A stretch of DNA of 64,000 nucleotides from positions 98,774 through 162,773 of the forward strand of contig CABUJR010000004.1 of NCBI GenBank assembly GCA_902492015.1, written 5' to 3'. This stretch comes from an uncultured Eubacteriales bacterium. Lineage in GTDB: Bacteria > Bacillota > Clostridia > TANB77 > CAG-508. The notes below the pieces were generated by a model. The model had not been told where the DNA came from, did not search any database, and was given only the letters and a program-made list of their open reading frames with translations. Positions 63,889-64,000 of this stretch are shown here, piece after piece (the first letter of the stretch is position 1; every line of letters starts with the position of its first letter). The translations under genes and the position numbers were made by a program.

Positions 63889-64000
63889 TGAATAAAATTT
63901 TAAAAATAGTATTAATATTAATTTTTATTTTCATTATTGTTTTTTTTATAAATTTTGTAAGAAACTATTCAATTTTAAATTCATTATATTCTTATAATAA
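63889..64000 (+). CDS. Start of a membrane-anchored protein (runs off the right edge)
   Basis: AAAGGAG-TAAATAT precedes an ATG that opens a frame to the window end (37 codons). The visible part is a Lys start and one long Ile/Phe-rich membrane segment (LKIVLILIFIFIIVFFI), then a polar stretch. Likely a membrane-anchored or lipoprotein-like protein; the rest is outside. Confidence 0.6.

Overview
The window looks like chromosome of a very AT-rich, spore-forming, Gram-positive anaerobe of the Clostridia, probably an uncultured gut lineage. The evidence is the low GC content, A/T-ending codons, GGAGG-type ribosome binding sites, TTGAAA-N17-TATAAT promoters, T-box leaders, a spoIIA operon with spoIID, spoIIQ and spoVT, and an ATCase with a zinc regulatory subunit.

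Layout. 1-4.0 kb: the end of a patatin-like lipase gene, recD2, and a convergent inositol-phosphatase-family gene. 4.2-9 kb: sporulation cluster spoIIAA-spoIIAB-sigF-spoIID-spoIIQ, then a small membrane ORF and the c-di-AMP synthase cdaA. 9-14.4 kb: a HAD phosphatase, an ECF-like sigma/membrane-protein pair, truA, a metallophosphatase and rqcP. 15-21.7 kb: dnaE, then three envelope or secreted proteins including a clan-CD-like (HG/AC) cysteine peptidase. 21.8-32 kb: pyrE, pyrC, pyrF, pyrK and pyrD, mixed with a dCTP-deaminase-fold protein, an epimerase, a tandem-duplicated unknown and a large membrane protein. 32-43.3 kb: lemA/DUF3137, T-box-valS, a methyltransferase, comF, a KAP-type ATPase, pyrB-pyrI and spoVT. 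43.4-50.3 kb: a Sel1 protein, two higher-GC foreign-looking genes, a short alaS and a sortase. 50.5-57.1 kb: tRNA-His and tRNA-Gln, a GH25 muramidase, a DacF-like carboxypeptidase and an LTA-synthase-family protein. 57.1-64 kb: a dense DnaA-box cluster, a HAD protein, T-box-glyS, a VTT-domain membrane protein, a decayed lipoprotein-like gene and secreted unknowns.

Most striking observation: sigF, dnaE and the secreted peptidase gene are each interrupted by exactly one extra base. In all three the extra base is the C of an in-frame CGG codon, and dropping it gives GGN (Gly) and restores the family sequence. By eye, in-frame CGG occurs in native-composition genes only at these three places and once more, three codons before the dacF stop. 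This suggests that CGG is unassigned, or a hungry codon, and acts as a +1 frameshift signal (or that CGGN is read as a four-base codon). The caveat is that several higher-GC inserted genes use CGG in frame without a shift. Assembly error must also be excluded.

A second pattern is a set of small higher-GC gene islets (near 14.7, 22.9, 44.2-47.4, 52 and 63.4 kb). Most have their own promoter, strong RBS and GC-rich terminator, and they sit between AT-rich housekeeping genes. Regulatory sites that can be read directly include Spo0A boxes and a sigma-H-like promoter at spoIIA, a sigma-G-type promoter at spoVT, T-boxes at valS and glyS, and a DnaA-box/Spo0A-box cluster at 57.3 kb.
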